In this document: one piece after another, positions 24,422 to 32,236 of the stretch
How positions within the stretch are numbered: the first letter of the stretch is position 1
Layout: every line of letters begins with the position of its first letter
Translations under genes and position numbers: made by a program
Notes under the pieces: model-generated
Told to the model about the DNA's origin: nothing
Seen by the model: the letters and a program-made list of their open reading frames with translations, nothing else
Database searches by the model: none
NCBI RefSeq assembly: GCF_038397715.1
Contig: NZ_CP151633.1
Span: forward strand, 310,001-374,000
DNA length: 64,000 nt
From: Microbacterium sp. LWO14-1.2
Lineage (GTDB): Bacteria; Actinomycetota; Actinomycetes; Actinomycetales; Microbacteriaceae
Direction of reading: 5' to 3'

Positions 24422-25654
24422 TCAGTCGAGGACCGTGCCGGTGAGCTGCGAGAGCGGCTCTGCCAGAGCGTTGATGAGGTCGGTGAACTCGCGCTTGTCG
24501 TCGTCGGTGAGCTCCGAGTACCCGACGAAGCCGTCGACGAGCGACCCGTGCGCGGCGAGCGATGCCTCGAGAGCGGCGTAGCCGTCTTCGATCTCGCCGA
24601 CGAGAGCCTCGCCGTCGTCGCCCTGCGCCGCGGCGAAGTCCTGCACGAGCGAGAACGCCATCTTCGACCCCTCGACGTTGGCGGCGAAGTCGTAGAGATC
24701 GGTCCCCGACCACCAGTCCTCCTCACCGGAGATCTTGCCGGTCGCCACCTCGTCGAGCAGCGCGATCGCCCCGTTCGAGATGCCGCCGATGCCCTGGTCC
24801 TCGAGAGCGGTCGTGAAGTCGTCGGAGTGGACGTAGTCGTAGAGCTCCTGCACGTCGGCGAGCAGCTGGTCACCGTAGCCGGCGCGCTCCTCCGGGGTCG
24901 ACGGCGCCCAGTCCTGCCAGGCCGGCGTCTCGCCGTCGGCGTTCAGCGCGTCCTGCGCCGGAACCCAGAGGTCCTTCTCGATGCGGTGGAAGCCCGTCCA
25001 GTCGAGACCCTCGGCGACGGCGTCCACCTCTCGGTAGTCGATGCGGGGGTCGAGCGTGCCGAGCGCCTCGGCGACCGGCTCGATGCGCTCGTAGAAGGCG
25101 CGCGTCTGCGGGAACTCGGTGCGGGCCGTCTCGTCGTCGCCCGACTCGTAGGCGGCGACGAGCTCCTCGACCGCGGGCACGAGCTGGCCGACCTGGTCCT
25201 TCACGAAGGCGGCGTACAGGTCGACCGCCTGCTGCTTCTGCTCGGAGTCCTCGCCGGCGACTGCGACGCGGTCTCCCGTGACCGTGAACTCGGCCTTCCC
25301 GACGCCGTCGCCGATCATGCCCGGCTTGCAGAGCGTGTAGTACTTCCCCGGCTGGGCGACGACCGTCAGGGTGCGGGACGCGGCGGGCGCGATGTTCTCG
25401 ACCTCGCCGACGATGCGCAGGCCGTCCTCGGCGAGCAGGTAGAACTCGGACGTCTGCCCGCTGTCGTTCTTGACGTCGAACGTGAGTGTGCCGCTCTTCG
25501 CGGTCGAGCCGGACACGGCGCATCCGAAGTCGGTCGATGCGACGTCGAACGCAGCTCCGGCGGCGGCGTCGCTCTTCGCGACGCATCCGCTCAACACGAG
25601 GACGGCCGCACCGGCAGCCGCGACGGACGCCAGGACTCGGCGGGAGGTGGTCAT
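24422..25654 (-). CDS. efeO: Iron uptake lipoprotein EfeO
   Basis: 410 residues. Lipoprotein signal with lipobox LVLSGC near residue 24. An N-terminal cupredoxin-like domain (about 35-130, with a YTLCKPGM segment) precedes the M75 peptidase-like C-terminal domain (about 140-405), which has the HxxE element in GFHRIEKDLW. EfeO captures iron at the cell surface and hands it to EfeU. The ATG overlaps the efeU stop by 4 nt, with AAGGAG as ribosome-binding site. Confidence 0.95.
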   Translation of the reverse strand: MTTSRRVLASVAAAGAAVLVLSGCVAKSDAAAGAAFDVASTDFGCAVSGSTAKSGTLTFDVKNDSGQTSEFYLLAEDGLRIVGEVENIAPAASRTLTVVAQPGKYYTLCKPGMIGDGVGKAEFTVTGDRVAVAGEDSEQKQQAVDLYAAFVKDQVGQLVPAVEELVAAYESGDDETARTEFPQTRAFYERIEPVAEALGTLDPRIDYREVDAVAEGLDWTGFHRIEKDLWVPAQDALNADGETPAWQDWAPSTPEERAGYGDQLLADVQELYDYVHSDDFTTALEDQGIGGISNGAIALLDEVATGKISGEEDWWSGTDLYDFAANVEGSKMAFSLVQDFAAAQGDDGEALVGEIEDGYAALEASLAAHGSLVDGFVGYSELTDDDKREFTDLINALAEPLSQLTGTVLD

Positions 25655-26604
25655 ACTGCTCCTTGATCGGTGAGGGACTCGACCGGCGCGTCCGCGGCGG
25701 CGGACGACGGTGTCGAACGAGGGGTGGAGGACCGACGGGAGCGCAGCCCGCGGACGAAGAGCACGCCGACGACGGCGAGGTAGACGATCCACGCCGCGAC
25801 CTGGAGCCAGGTCATGCGCGGCATGAACCCGACCGTCGCCTGGAGGATCGTGGCCAGTGTTCCGCCGGGCGCGATGGTTGCGCTCACGTCGAAGGCCCAT
25901 CCGAACGGGAACGCCGCCCAGCCGGTCGCGACAGCACCCGTGACCGTGTCGACGGGCGCCAGCGCCGTGAAGGGACCCGGCAGCGCTCCGGCCTCCTGCA
26001 GGTCCATGACCGCGTAGGCCAGCACGCCCGCGGCGACGATCACGAGGAAGCCGCTCGTCCAGGTGAAGAACCGGCGAAGGTCGAGACGCACGGCGCCGCG
26101 CGCCAGCAGCCAACCGATCACCACGGCGGCTGCGAGCCCGAGCACGGCACCGAGCAGAGCGGTGGGAGCATCGCCGAAGGACTGCACCATCGACCAGAGC
26201 AGCAGCGTCGTCTCGATACCCTCCCGGGCGACGGAGACGAAGCCGATCGCGACGAGAGCCCAGACACCGCCCTGGGTGAGCGCCCGGTCGAGACCGCCTT
26301 CGAGGGTGGCCTTCATCGTGCGCCCGGCCTTCTGCATCCAGAAGATCATCCAGGTGACCATTCCGACGGCGAGCAGCGACATGAGACCGCCGATGAGCTC
26401 CTGGGCCTCGAACGTCAGCGAGTACGCGCCGAAGGTGAGGACGGCGCCGATCCCCAGGGCGAGGGCGATCGCGAGGCCGATGCCCGCCCACATCCGGGGC
26501 AGGGCGTCCGTGCGGCCGAGCCTGCGGAGGTAGGCGACGAGGATGCCGACGACGAGCGCGGCCTCGAGGCCTTCGCGGAGGCCGATGAGGAAGGTGGCGA
26601 GCAC
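25651..26604 (-). CDS. efeU: Iron permease EfeU
   Basis: 317 residues, Ftr1-type iron permease with about seven membrane segments. The two REGxE iron-binding motifs are both present: REGLE at residues 10-14 and REGIE at about 129. A cytosolic Ser/Pro tail ends the protein. GTG start at 26604; a palindromic iron-box-like sequence lies about 28-45 nt upstream. First gene of efeUOB, the elemental-iron uptake system used under iron limitation. Confidence 0.95.
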   Translation of the reverse strand: MLATFLIGLREGLEAALVVGILVAYLRRLGRTDALPRMWAGIGLAIALALGIGAVLTFGAYSLTFEAQELIGGLMSLLAVGMVTWMIFWMQKAGRTMKATLEGGLDRALTQGGVWALVAIGFVSVAREGIETTLLLWSMVQSFGDAPTALLGAVLGLAAAVVIGWLLARGAVRLDLRRFFTWTSGFLVIVAAGVLAYAVMDLQEAGALPGPFTALAPVDTVTGAVATGWAAFPFGWAFDVSATIAPGGTLATILQATVGFMPRMTWLQVAAWIVYLAVVGVLFVRGLRSRRSSTPRSTPSSAAADAPVESLTDQGAV

Positions 26605-26631
26605 GGTACGGGAACTCTCTGACGAAACAAA

Positions 26632-26649
26632 GGTAAGGCATCCCTTACC
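26632..26649. promoter_or_regulatory. Probable DtxR/IdeR-type iron box before efeUOB
   Basis: GGTAAGG-CATC-CCTTACC is a perfect 7-bp inverted repeat, and its left half AGGTAAGGC differs by one base from the AGGTTAGGC half of the known DtxR/IdeR consensus. Placed 28-45 nt before the efeU start, where a repressor would block transcription when iron is plentiful. Confidence 0.6.
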
Positions 26650-26755
26650 CCGAAGGAGACCTTAGCACCACGTCGGCGATTGTTTCGACGAGGCGCTCGT
26701 CTGCGGGCGCCGGGTAACGCGACGCAACACTCGTCCACGCCCCGCCACAGCGACT

Positions 26756-26761
26756 TACGCT
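26756..26761 (+). promoter_or_regulatory. -10 box TACGCT of a leaderless transcript (2OG oxygenase)
   Basis: TACGCT followed by 6 nt and the ATG at 26768. Confidence 0.5.
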
Positions 26762-26767
26762 CGGGGA

Positions 26768-27772
26768 ATGGCTGATCTCTCGCTCCCCATCCTCGATCTC
26801 TCCCAGCTCGACGCCGGCCCCGAGGCCGCGGCACGGTTCCGCGACGAGCTGCGCGCCGCCACCCACGACGTCGGGTTCTTCTACCTCACGGGAACGGGCA
26901 TCTCGCCCGAGATCGAGGCGCGCCTGCACCAGGCCGCCCTCGATTTCTTCGCGCTCCCCGAGGAGGACAAGCTCGCGATCGAGAACGTCAAGAGCCCGCA
27001 CTTCCGCGGCTACACCCGCATCGGTGGTGAGCGTACGCAGGGCAAGGTCGACTGGCGCGAGCAGATCGACATCGGTCCCGAGCGCGAACCCGTCGAGGGC
27101 GGCCCTGCGTTCAACCGCCTCACGGGTCCGAACCTGTGGCCGGCAGCGCAGCCGGAGCTGAAGGAGGTCGTCACGGAGTGGCACGACACCCTGACGGAGA
27201 TCGCCCGCAAGCTGCTGCGCGCGTGGGCACTCACCCTGGGCGCCGAGGAGACGTACTTCGACGAGTCGTTCCGCGACCCGTCCACCCTCATCAAGATCGT
27301 CCGGTACCCGGGCACGAACGAGCCGGAGCCCCAGCAGGGCGTCGGCGCGCACAAGGACTCCGGCGTGCTCACGCTGCTCTGGGTCGAACCGGGCAAGGGC
27401 GGGCTCCAGGTCGAGCGCGACGGCGAGTGGGTGTCGGCGCCGCCCGTGCCCGGCGCCTTCGTCGTCAACATCGGCGAGCTGCTGGAGTATGCGACCGGCG
27501 GGTACCTCAAGGCCACCAACCACCGCGTGATCTCGCCGAGGGCTCCCGAGGAGCGCATCTCGATCCCGTTCTTCTTCAACCCGGCCCTGGACCAGCAGCT
27601 GCCGCTCCTCGAGCTGCCGGCCGACCTCGCCGCCGAGGCGACCGGCATCACCGAGGACCCGAGCAACCCGATCCACGCGACCTACGGCGAGAACGCGATG
27701 AAGTCGCGTCTGCGAGCACACCCCGACGTGGCGGCGATCCACCACCCCGACCTCGTGCAGGCGCAGGCCTGA
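26768..27772 (+). CDS. 2-oxoglutarate/Fe(II) oxygenase, isopenicillin N synthase-like
   Basis: 334-residue cytosolic non-heme iron oxygenase. Seen: N-terminal DIOX_N region (GFFYLTGTGI, ALPEEDK), the Fe(II) facial triad as H-x-D in GAHKDSG (about 195-197) and a late His in TNHRVISPR (about 251), with the R-x-S pair after it (EERISIPFF) for 2OG. Substrate unknown; the family includes gibberellin- and isopenicillin-type enzymes. It is single-gene and divergent from efeU, from which it is separated by the iron box, so iron control of this iron enzyme is possible. Confidence 0.9.
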   Translation: MADLSLPILDLSQLDAGPEAAARFRDELRAATHDVGFFYLTGTGISPEIEARLHQAALDFFALPEEDKLAIENVKSPHFRGYTRIGGERTQGKVDWREQIDIGPEREPVEGGPAFNRLTGPNLWPAAQPELKEVVTEWHDTLTEIARKLLRAWALTLGAEETYFDESFRDPSTLIKIVRYPGTNEPEPQQGVGAHKDSGVLTLLWVEPGKGGLQVERDGEWVSAPPVPGAFVVNIGELLEYATGGYLKATNHRVISPRAPEERISIPFFFNPALDQQLPLLELPADLAAEATGITEDPSNPIHATYGENAMKSRLRAHPDVAAIHHPDLVQAQA

Positions 27773-27781
27773 GGCCGGCGG

Positions 27782-28138
27782 TCAATCGGTCGCGACCGGC
27801 CGCGTCCCGTCGGCGCGACGCCCGCCGAGCTCGACGATCTCCCTGAGGGCCCGGAGATGGCCGGTGAAGGCCGCCTCACCGAGCGCCGTCGACCGGATCC
27901 AGGTGCGGGGTCGGCTGCCGGCCTGCCCCTTTCGCGTCTGCACGTATCCGGCATCCACGAGGTGGGCGATCGCCTTGCTCAGCGTGGAGTCGCTCGCCTC
28001 GATCACATGTGCGAGCGTGCCGAAATCGAGTTCCACTCCCTCTCCGAGGGAGGCCAGCACCGAGAACCGGATCGGTGTCGAGAAGTTGTCGTCGAGTCGC
28101 ATCCTGGGATGGATCTCCGCGATGCCCTCACTCGACAT
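27782..28138 (-). CDS. Winged-helix transcriptional regulator
   Basis: 118 residues with one winged-helix domain (about 20-90): LDDNFSTPIRFSVLASLGEG, then the recognition helix SDSTLSKAIAHLVDAGYV and wing TRKGQAGSRPRTWI. The layout fits the small HTH_27-like/MarR-PadR regulators that are usually paired with a membrane protein. It overlaps the upstream membrane-protein gene by 11 nt. It probably binds the palindrome 29030-29047 in front of that gene, giving autoregulation. Confidence 0.85.
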   Translation of the reverse strand: MSSEGIAEIHPRMRLDDNFSTPIRFSVLASLGEGVELDFGTLAHVIEASDSTLSKAIAHLVDAGYVQTRKGQAGSRPRTWIRSTALGEAAFTGHLRALREIVELGGRRADGTRPVATD

Positions 28139-29003
28139 CGCGGCGCTCCGTCGGAGTCGGCGCGATCGCCACGACGACGGTCGACAAAGCGACCACGACG
28201 GCGGCGGCGACACCGAGCAGCGGGTCGACCGGCGATCCGGCTGATGCGTTCAGAGTGACGGCCAACAGGCCAGTCGCACCGAGAGCACCGACGGCGTACT
28301 GCGGCCATCGCCACACCTGCCCCAGATAGGCGAGGCCCCAATTCGTGCGGACGCCGATCACACCCACCACGAACGCCGAGCCGATGACGATCGCCAGCAC
28401 ACTGCTCAACAGCAGGTCGTCGAGGGAGACCACGGCGATCGCGGCCGCGAGCAGCGACCCGACCACCAGCGTCGTGACACGGGCGGGCCCCTCGAACGGC
28501 GGCTGCGGCACGATGCGCGCGTCGCCGGTCGCGGCTCGGAGATGAGCGACTCCGAGGCCTGCGAAGATCAGACAGGACGTCCACAGCGGCGCTGCGATCA
28601 CCGCGAGAGGTGCCTCCGGCGCCACGATCTGCACAGCGAACGATGCGAGGATGCCGAGCACGCTCAGCACGACGATGGCGACGAAGGCTGCGCGATTGCG
28701 AGGCACGCGCACCCGCACGCCGTCGCGCTCCGTCGCTCCCGAGACGATCTGCGCCGAGATCATGATGACGAAGACGAAGACCGGCACGACGGCGGGCCTC
28801 CCGGAATCCACCACGACGAGGTGTGCCGTGAGGAACACCCCCGTGACGATCGCCGTGACGATGATCGCCCACCCCTGCACCTGCGATCCGCCCTGACGAT
28901 CACGCCGAGCACGCACGGCATCCGCCTCTTGCAGATACTGCCGAGCGACGTCGGGCGAGGGCGGGTCGAGGGGCGCGAGACCGCGCATCGGCTTCTGTTC
29001 CAC
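28128..29003 (-). CDS. Multi-spanning membrane protein paired with winged-helix regulator
   Basis: 291 residues, about eight hydrophobic segments starting near residue 44 (GWAIIVTAIVTGVF), after a soluble 40-residue N-terminus rich in Pro/Arg. I recognise no transporter motif. The pairing of a polytopic protein with a small winged-helix regulator is common in actinobacteria. GTG at 29003 follows GGGGAG by 4-9 nt. The perfect 8-bp palindrome 29030-29047 sits in its promoter region. Confidence 0.78.
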   Translation of the reverse strand: MEQKPMRGLAPLDPPSPDVARQYLQEADAVRARRDRQGGSQVQGWAIIVTAIVTGVFLTAHLVVVDSGRPAVVPVFVFVIMISAQIVSGATERDGVRVRVPRNRAAFVAIVVLSVLGILASFAVQIVAPEAPLAVIAAPLWTSCLIFAGLGVAHLRAATGDARIVPQPPFEGPARVTTLVVGSLLAAAIAVVSLDDLLLSSVLAIVIGSAFVVGVIGVRTNWGLAYLGQVWRWPQYAVGALGATGLLAVTLNASAGSPVDPLLGVAAAVVVALSTVVVAIAPTPTERRDVE

Positions 29004-29029
29004 GTCGCTCCCCCGTTCCGACTCGTCAT

Positions 29030-29047
29030 ACTTTCCTAAAGGAAAGT
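29030..29047. promoter_or_regulatory. Perfect palindromic operator ACTTTCCT-AA-AGGAAAGT
   Basis: Two 8-bp arms with a 2-nt spacer, lying 27-44 nt before the membrane protein start on its strand. Size and symmetry fit a dimeric winged-helix protein; the candidate binder is encoded by the following gene (27782-28138). Confidence 0.7.
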
Positions 29048-29091
29048 CAGCGCGAGGTCAATGCTCTGCGCGTGGCCGTGCCGGACATGAC

Positions 29092-29121
29092 GAAGGCCGC
29101 CCCACACCTGGGGCGGCCTTC
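29092..29121 (-). terminator. Rho-independent terminator of rpsO
   Basis: GAAGGCCGCCCC and GGGGCGGCCTTC form a perfect 12-bp stem with a 6-nt loop, about 43 nt after the rpsO stop. Confidence 0.85.
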
Positions 29122-29163
29122 TCAAGAATGTTCTGCGCGATTGAACGCTGGGTCCGTGATGCC

Positions 29164-29433
29164 TTATCGGCGAAGACCAAGGCGTGCGATCAGCGAGCGG
29201 TACCGCTCGATGTCGACGCTCTGGAGGTAGCCGAGCAGACGACGGCGCTGACCCACGAGCAGGAACAGACCACGACGCGAGTGGTGGTCGTGCTTGTGCT
29301 CCTTCAGGTGCTCGGTGAGGTCCTTGATGCGCTGCGTCAGCATCGCGGCCTGCACCTCGGGGGATCCGGTGTCACCGGGGTGCGTCGCGTACTCTTCGAT
29401 GATCGCCTTCTTGACGTCTGCTTCCAGTGCCAT
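29164..29433 (-). CDS. rpsO: 30S ribosomal protein S15
   Basis: 89-residue S15, binds 16S rRNA in the central domain. Seen: [11 protein letters not shown] (about 18-28) and the C-terminal [27 protein letters not shown] at 29433 has GAGAGGGG upstream. A strong terminator follows it. pnp is not next to it here. Confidence 0.97.
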   Translation of the reverse strand: MALEADVKKAIIEEYATHPGDTGSPEVQAAMLTQRIKDLTEHLKEHKHDHHSRRGLFLLVGQRRRLLGYLQSVDIERYRSLIARLGLRR

Positions 29434-29585
29434 AGATTCGATCCCCTCTCTGCTTGTTGCGCGGCGCCCGACGCCTGATGCGCGAGCTCTCTTTATCCGC
29501 GGCCGATCGAACGGCAACCTGACGAGTCTACCAGGCGCGGAGCCGCGAGGTGACCATGCCCACGTCCGCCTCGACGCAGAGCGGA

Positions 29586-29591
29586 TACGCT
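29586..29591 (+). promoter_or_regulatory. -10 box TACGCT before the MFS leader ORF
   Basis: TACGCT followed by 6 nt and the ATG at 29598, which opens the 7-codon leader ORF and not the transporter itself. Confidence 0.55.
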
Positions 29592-29597
29592 CGAAGG

Positions 29598-29621
29598 ATG
29601 CATGACAGGCACGCGGCGTGA
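29598..29621 (+). CDS. Candidate leaderless 7-codon leader peptide of the MFS transporter
   Basis: ATG at 29598 reads MHDRHAA and stops at TGA 29619-29621. The stop overlaps the transporter GTG (29618-29620) as GTGA, and a TACGCT box sits 6 nt before this ATG. The geometry of a leaderless start plus a coupled restart is exact, and the transporter has no ribosome-binding site of its own. Purely positional evidence. Confidence 0.45.
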   Translation: MHDRHAA

Positions 29622-30910
29622 GCGCGGCTCGCAGCCATCTGATCGACCTCAGCCCGCTGAAGGCGAGCCCGGCGTTCGCCCGTATGTGGATCGGCTCCTC
29701 GCTCGCGGGCATCGGCGGGCAGCTCACGATCGTCACGGTCATGCTGCATGTGTTCGAGCTGACCGGAAGCACCTTCGCGGTGTCGATGATCGCCGTCGCC
29801 GGCCTCGTGCCGATGGTCCTCGCCGGCCTGTACGGCGGGATGCTCGCCGACGCCTTCGATCGACGCAGAGTGGCGCTGATCGCGGCCACCGTGACGTTCG
29901 TCTCCACGGCCCTCCTGGCGGCCCTCACCTGGACCGGCGCGGAGACCATCTGGTGGCTGTACGTGCTGAGCATCGTCAACTCGGCCGCGAACTCGGTCGG
30001 CATGGCGACGCGCACGGCCATCGTGCCGCGCCTCATCCCCCGTGAGCTGCTGGCCGCGGCATCGGCCCTCAACGGCGTGGCCTTCGGTCTGACGGTCATG
30101 GCCGGTCCGGCCCTCGCCGGACTGCTCGTCGCCCTCACCGGCTACGGCTGGACGTACACGATCGACGTCGTGCTGATGCTCTCGATGTTCCTCGGACTGT
30201 GGACCCTTCCCGCACTGCGCCCCGAGGGCGAGGTCGTGCGCCCCGGGCTCGCCTCGCTCGTCGACGGATGGCGCTTCCTGCGACGCGCCAGCAACATCCG
30301 CATGCAGTACATCGTCGACATCATCGCCATGACGTTCGGGCAGCCACTGGCGCTGTTCCCGGCTCTCGGCACGGTCATCCTCGGCGGCGGAGCGGTGACC
30401 ACCGGCATCCTGACCGCGTCCGTCGCGGTCGGTACCTTCGCGTCGAGCCTGTTCTCGGGCAGGGTCGTGCAGTATCGGTGGCACGGTCGCGGCATCACGA
30501 GGGCCGTCGAGGTGTACGGGGCGGCGATCCTCCTCTTCGGAGTCGTGCTGCTGATCGGCGCGCTCACGGGCAGCGCCACCGAGAGCACGCCCGCGATCGT
30601 CCTGATCGTGGCCGCCTGCGTGGCTTTGGCCCTCTCGGGAGCCTCCGACAACGTCAGCTCGATCTACCGCAACACGATGATGCAGGCGGCCGTCCCCGAC
30701 ACCATGCGCGGACGCCTGCAGGGCGTCTTCATCGTCGTCGTCGCCGGCGGCCCGCGCCTCGGCGCCCTCTACGCGGGGGTGCTGGCCTCGCTCACCACCC
30801 TCTGGTTCCCGCCCCTGCTCGGCGGCTTCCTCGTCATCGCACTCGTCGCGATCCTCGCCGGACGCAACCGGCGATTCCACGCCTACGACGCGGAGAGCCC
30901 CGCACCCTGA
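29618..30910 (+). CDS. MFS efflux transporter, EntS-like
   Basis: 430 residues with about 12 membrane segments. Seen: the loop 2-3 signature [15 protein letters not shown] (about 69-83), the opening [17 protein letters not shown], and [11 protein letters not shown] near the end, typical of the drug or siderophore export branch. Substrate unknown. GTG at 29618 has no Shine-Dalgarno but overlaps the stop of the 7-codon leader ORF. A terminator covers the end of the gene. Confidence 0.88.
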   Translation: MSAARSHLIDLSPLKASPAFARMWIGSSLAGIGGQLTIVTVMLHVFELTGSTFAVSMIAVAGLVPMVLAGLYGGMLADAFDRRRVALIAATVTFVSTALLAALTWTGAETIWWLYVLSIVNSAANSVGMATRTAIVPRLIPRELLAAASALNGVAFGLTVMAGPALAGLLVALTGYGWTYTIDVVLMLSMFLGLWTLPALRPEGEVVRPGLASLVDGWRFLRRASNIRMQYIVDIIAMTFGQPLALFPALGTVILGGGAVTTGILTASVAVGTFASSLFSGRVVQYRWHGRGITRAVEVYGAAILLFGVVLLIGALTGSATESTPAIVLIVAACVALALSGASDNVSSIYRNTMMQAAVPDTMRGRLQGVFIVVVAGGPRLGALYAGVLASLTTLWFPPLLGGFLVIALVAILAGRNRRFHAYDAESPAP

Positions 30911-30926
30911 GGGGCGCGGGGCTCTC
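30893..30926. terminator. Terminator between MFS and yceI
   Basis: GAGAGCCCCGC and GCGGGGCTCTC, an 11-bp stem with a 12-nt loop; the MFS stop codon lies within the loop. Serves both convergent genes. Confidence 0.75.
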
Positions 30927-30938
30927 GCGGAGCTGCGA

Positions 30939-31490
30939 TCAGTCCTGCTGCAGAGCACCCTGCAGGTCGAGGTTGATCGTGACGTCCTTGCCGACGAGCA
31001 CGCCGCCGGTCTCGAGAGCGGCGTTCCAGGTCAGGCCGAAGTCCTCGCGGTTGATGACGGCCTTGGCCGACGCGCCAGCCTTGTAGTTGCCCCACGGGTC
31101 GGAGCCGAAGCCGCCGAAGTCGACCTCGAAGGTGACGGGCTTGGTGATGCCGCGGATCGTGAGGTCGCCGTCGACGTACAGCTCGCCGTTCTCGGCGCGG
31201 GCGCCGGTCGAGACGAAGTCCATGGTCGGGAAGTTCTCGGTGTCGAAGAAGTCGGCCGAGCGGAGGTGCTGGTCACGACCCTCGTCCTTGGTGTCGACGG
31301 ACGTGACGTCGACACTCGCCTGCACGGTGGTCTCGAGGGGGTTCTCGGGTGCGACGAGCGTGGCGCTCTTCACACCGAAGGTGCCGCGCACCTTCGAGAT
31401 CATCATGTGGCGGACGCTGAACGTGACCTCGCTGTGCGCGGGGTCGAGGACGTAGGTGCCGGGACGGTAGCCGGGGATGTCGATGGTCAT
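30939..31490 (-). CDS. YceI-family lipocalin-like protein
   Basis: 183 residues, YceI fold (polyisoprenoid-binding lipocalin-like barrel). Seen: YVLDPAHSEVTFSVRHMM at the N-terminus, the DEGRDQHLRSADFFD loop and FPTMDFVST, then the later DLTIRGITKPVTFEVDF. No signal peptide, so it is cytosolic, unlike many proteobacterial YceI. The ATG at 31490 follows GAGGAGCACC. A perfect palindrome lies about 80-96 nt upstream, suggesting MarR-type control. Confidence 0.93.
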   Translation of the reverse strand: MTIDIPGYRPGTYVLDPAHSEVTFSVRHMMISKVRGTFGVKSATLVAPENPLETTVQASVDVTSVDTKDEGRDQHLRSADFFDTENFPTMDFVSTGARAENGELYVDGDLTIRGITKPVTFEVDFGGFGSDPWGNYKAGASAKAVINREDFGLTWNAALETGGVLVGKDVTINLDLQGALQQD

Positions 31491-31568
31491 GTGGTGCTCC
31501 TCTGAAGATGTCAGCCGCATCTGCGACCGTGATCGTGGACCGCTCGCGCGGCATCACGTGTCACAACT

Positions 31569-31586
31569 TACATGCAGTTGCATGTA
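31569..31586. promoter_or_regulatory. Palindromic operator TACATGCA-GT-TGCATGTA upstream of yceI
   Basis: Perfect 8-bp arms with a 2-nt spacer, about 80-96 nt before the yceI start. The form matches MarR-family operators; no such regulator is adjacent, so control would be in trans. Confidence 0.65.
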
Positions 31587-31616
31587 TTCCCGAATGACGA
31601 AGATTCTCCGGAACGA

Positions 31617-31654
31617 CGGAAGGCGTCGGCCCCGGGTGGGGACGACGCCTTCCG
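31617..31654 (-). terminator. Terminator of the FKBP gene
   Basis: CGGAAGGCGTCG and CGACGCCTTCCG, a perfect 12-bp stem with a 14-nt loop, just after the FKBP stop. Confidence 0.8.
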
Positions 31655-31670
31655 CACTCGCGGGGTCGGA

Positions 31671-32039
31671 TCAGCCGACGGCGACGAGATCGATGATGAA
31701 GATCAGGGTCTTGCCGGACAGGAAGTGCCCGCCGCCCGCAGGGCCGTAGGCGAGGTGCGGCGGGATGACGAGCTCACGTCGTCCACCGACCTTCATGCCG
31801 GGGATCCCGTCCTGCCAGCCCTGGATGAGGCCGCGCAGCGGGAACTGGATGGTCTCCCCACGGCCCCAGGAGGAGTCGAACTCCTCGCCGGACTCGAACT
31901 CCACCCCGGCGTAGTGGACGGTCACCGTGTCGCCGGGCTTGGCCTCGGCTCCGTCGCCTTCGATGAGGTCGCGGATCACGAGCTCCGAGGGAGCGGGTCC
32001 GGTGGGGGCGTCGAACTCAGGCTTTGTGCGATCAGTCAT
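31671..32039 (-). CDS. FKBP-type peptidyl-prolyl isomerase
   Basis: 122-residue single-domain FKBP. Seen: GDTVTVHYAGV, the FDSSW active-site element, FPLRGLIQGWQDGIPGMKVGG, and AYGPAGGG. No signal peptide; cytosolic prolyl isomerase and folding helper. The ATG at 32039 is preferred over one twelve codons earlier because the mature domain starts right after it. Single gene with its own terminator. Confidence 0.95.
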   Translation of the reverse strand: MTDRTKPEFDAPTGPAPSELVIRDLIEGDGAEAKPGDTVTVHYAGVEFESGEEFDSSWGRGETIQFPLRGLIQGWQDGIPGMKVGGRRELVIPPHLAYGPAGGGHFLSGKTLIFIIDLVAVG

Positions 32040-32170
32040 GCTTCCATCCAACCCGAGCCGTCGCGCGGGGGTCAACGAGCACGCACCTGCTCACAGCGAA
32101 CACGTCACGAATTGACTCGGCGGAAGCTCTTGACACCCACGGATGCCGGGTGCACCCTGTTTGTAGACCA

Positions 32171-32221
32171 ACTCAACGCCCGGGAGACATGCAGGCATCG
32201 CCGCAGCACCGGGCGTTGAGT
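32171..32221 (-). terminator. Long-loop inverted repeat after the PrsW gene
   Basis: ACTCAACGCCCGG and CCGGGCGTTGAGT form a perfect 13-bp stem with a 25-nt loop, 16 nt after the PrsW stop. A second small hairpin (CACCC/GGGTG) lies about 20 nt further on. Probable terminator, although the loop is unusually long. Confidence 0.55.
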
Positions 32222-32236
32222 CTGTCCGGGGACGGG

